From an uncultured Prevotellaceae bacterium (GTDB lineage: Bacteria > Bacteroidota > Bacteroidia > Bacteroidales > Bacteroidaceae): a stretch of 64,000 nt of DNA. The DNA lies in the NCBI GenBank assembly GCA_900315745.1, contig ONAG01000007.1, forward strand, positions 1 to 64,000. Direction: 5' to 3'. Below, piece by piece: positions 63,323 through 64,000 of the stretch. The translations under genes were made by a program, and so were the position numbers. A model generated the notes under the pieces. The model saw only the letters and a list, made by a program, of their open reading frames with translations. It did not search any database and was not told where the DNA came from. How positions within the stretch are numbered: the first letter of the stretch is position 1; every line of letters starts with the position of its first letter.

Positions 63323-63330
63323 CAAAGATA
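63323..63330 (-). promoter_or_regulatory. -7 box for nhaD-pfkA
   Basis: TATCTTTGC on the minus strand, 42 bases before nhaD. A small inverted repeat CTTGC-AATC-GCAAG lies just upstream (63339-63352) at the -33 region and may be a control site. Confidence 0.5.
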
Positions 63331-63398
63331 TGAAAAATCTTGCAATCGCAAGCAATCATTTCTGTTTTTTTCTTCTTCATGAGCAATTCTTTTTCCAA

Positions 63399-64000
63399 TC
63401 ATTTGCCAAATAACTTTCTCAAGCTGAAATATATCTCCTCTTGAAGAACAAAAAGCCACCAAAATGGTTTTAATGGCGAATAACCTGGTTTTAACCGCAA
63501 CGAATAGGGCAAGCATCGAGTGTCAATGTCTCTCCATATCCTCAACATCTCTTTCTTGCCATACATACATGTCTCTTTATTCAATGATGACCTGTTATTG
63601 AAATAAAACATATATGTGTCTATCAAATTCAGCCATCTCACTTTTTCATAAAGATTCATCAACCTTTTCTCAACCTTGCAATCCAGCATTTGTCGCCTCA
63701 TGCTTTCGTTTGCCCTAAGATAGTCAAACCTCCTTGCTGACACCTTATGGGTGACAGAGTTGTTGTGTTGCCTATAGTAATATATGCCTTTACATTGTCT
63801 CACTTCCCTCGAATTAAGATAGTGGATGCGAGTGGTATTGTCATCACTATATGCCATCGATGAATCATCGTATGGATAATGCTTGTGCAAGTCTGCCCTG
63901 ACCATGTATAGACCATGAATTTTCCAGGTGAGACTTGCTTCAAAAGCCTCTTCTCCACTCATTACATCGAAAGAGGGCATAGGATAATCGCGTGCATGGT
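63399..64000 (-). CDS. partial glycosyltransferase family 2-like protein, C-terminal part
   Basis: The frame is open to the window edge (HARDYPMPSFDVMSG continues before the first visible ATG at 63980), so the N-terminal catalytic part is outside. The visible 200 residues have KIHGLYMVRADLHKHYPYDDSSMAYSDDNTTR, where the acidic cluster and the following YYYRQHNNSVTHKVSARRFD (with the His-Asn-Ser signature) match the C-terminal end of Bacteroidota GT2 glycosyltransferases. The tail (RLKPGYSPLKPFWWLFVLQEEIYFSL) has an amphipathic membrane-associated stretch. A role in lipopolysaccharide or capsule synthesis is likely. Confidence 0.7.
   Translation of the reverse strand, partial: HARDYPMPSFDVMSGEEAFEASLTWKIHGLYMVRADLHKHYPYDDSSMAYSDDNTTRIHYLNSREVRQCKGIYYYRQHNNSVTHKVSARRFDYLRANESMRRQMLDCKVEKRLMNLYEKVRWLNLIDTYMFYFNNRSSLNKETCMYGKKEMLRIWRDIDTRCLPYSLRLKPGYSPLKPFWWLFVLQEEIYFSLRKLFGK

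Overview
The window is a stretch of a Bacteroidota chromosome, most likely a Prevotella-type member of the Bacteroidales. The lineage markers are: promoters with a TAnnTTTG -7 box and, at the best sites, a TTTG-like -33 box 19-20 bases upstream; a Rho factor with a long acidic low-complexity insertion; a DUF4295-type small protein beside ribosomal proteins L33 and L28; HU-CCDC81/SPOR envelope proteins; and an ATP synthase operon that starts with atpD-atpC and includes two small membrane proteins. Apart from the first 0.9 kb the sequence is moderately AT-rich. I see no insertion sequence, prophage, CRISPR array or rRNA.

Layout. 1-940: a G+C-rich end with a partial surface-type protein and a frameshifted outer-membrane protein. 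1.1-5.1 kb: butyrate kinase, XseA and a subtilase, all on the minus strand. 5.2-7.7 kb: MATE exporter, cytidylate-kinase-like kinase and YfcE-like phosphoesterase in one overlapping operon. 7.8-10.3 kb: dTDP-sugar genes (rmlB, ketoisomerase, acyltransferase). 10.5-14.6 kb: LacI-type regulator, altronate dehydratase and an NhaC antiporter. 14.6-18.5 kb: an unknown protein, a GH25 lysozyme, a zinc-ribbon membrane protein and a cupin. 18.7-18.8 kb: tRNA-Gly and tRNA-Thr. 19.1-25.5 kb: an arabinoxylan set (GH43-CBM6 twice in one chain, CE15 esterase, GH51). 25.7-33.5 kb: dnaA, MCE protein, amidase, folB and class II ribonucleotide reductase. 34.2-42.3 kb: rho, an orphan substrate-binding lipoprotein, a TPR protein, and three proteins carrying HU, SPOR, FHA or LysM domains. 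42.3-45.4 kb: rimO, ftsY and ribosomal small proteins. 45.6-50.5 kb: a membrane protein, a response regulator and a very large sensor kinase. 50.7-52.4 kb: KDPG aldolase and KDG kinase. 53.1-60.7 kb: the ATP synthase operon. 60.9-64.0 kb: phosphofructokinase, NhaD antiporter and a partial glycosyltransferase.

How the parts fit. GH43, CE15 and GH51 would release arabinose and free glucuronoyl esters from plant xylan. Altronate dehydratase, KDG kinase and KDPG aldolase form the lower hexuronate route, split over two loci about 38 kb apart. Phosphofructokinase, butyrate kinase and the proton-type ATP synthase belong to central energy metabolism. Two Na+/H+ antiporters (NhaC, NhaD) point to active sodium cycling.

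The most unusual items are the sensor kinase, whose canonical ATP-binding module lacks the phospho-acceptor histidine while a histidine motif sits beside a degenerate ATPase fold in its second half; the cluster of membrane-anchored HU-like proteins, one of which appears to be read from a leaderless mRNA; a perfect 17-bp inverted repeat inside the CE15 coding sequence; and an Asn replacing the expected metal-binding Asp in phosphofructokinase.
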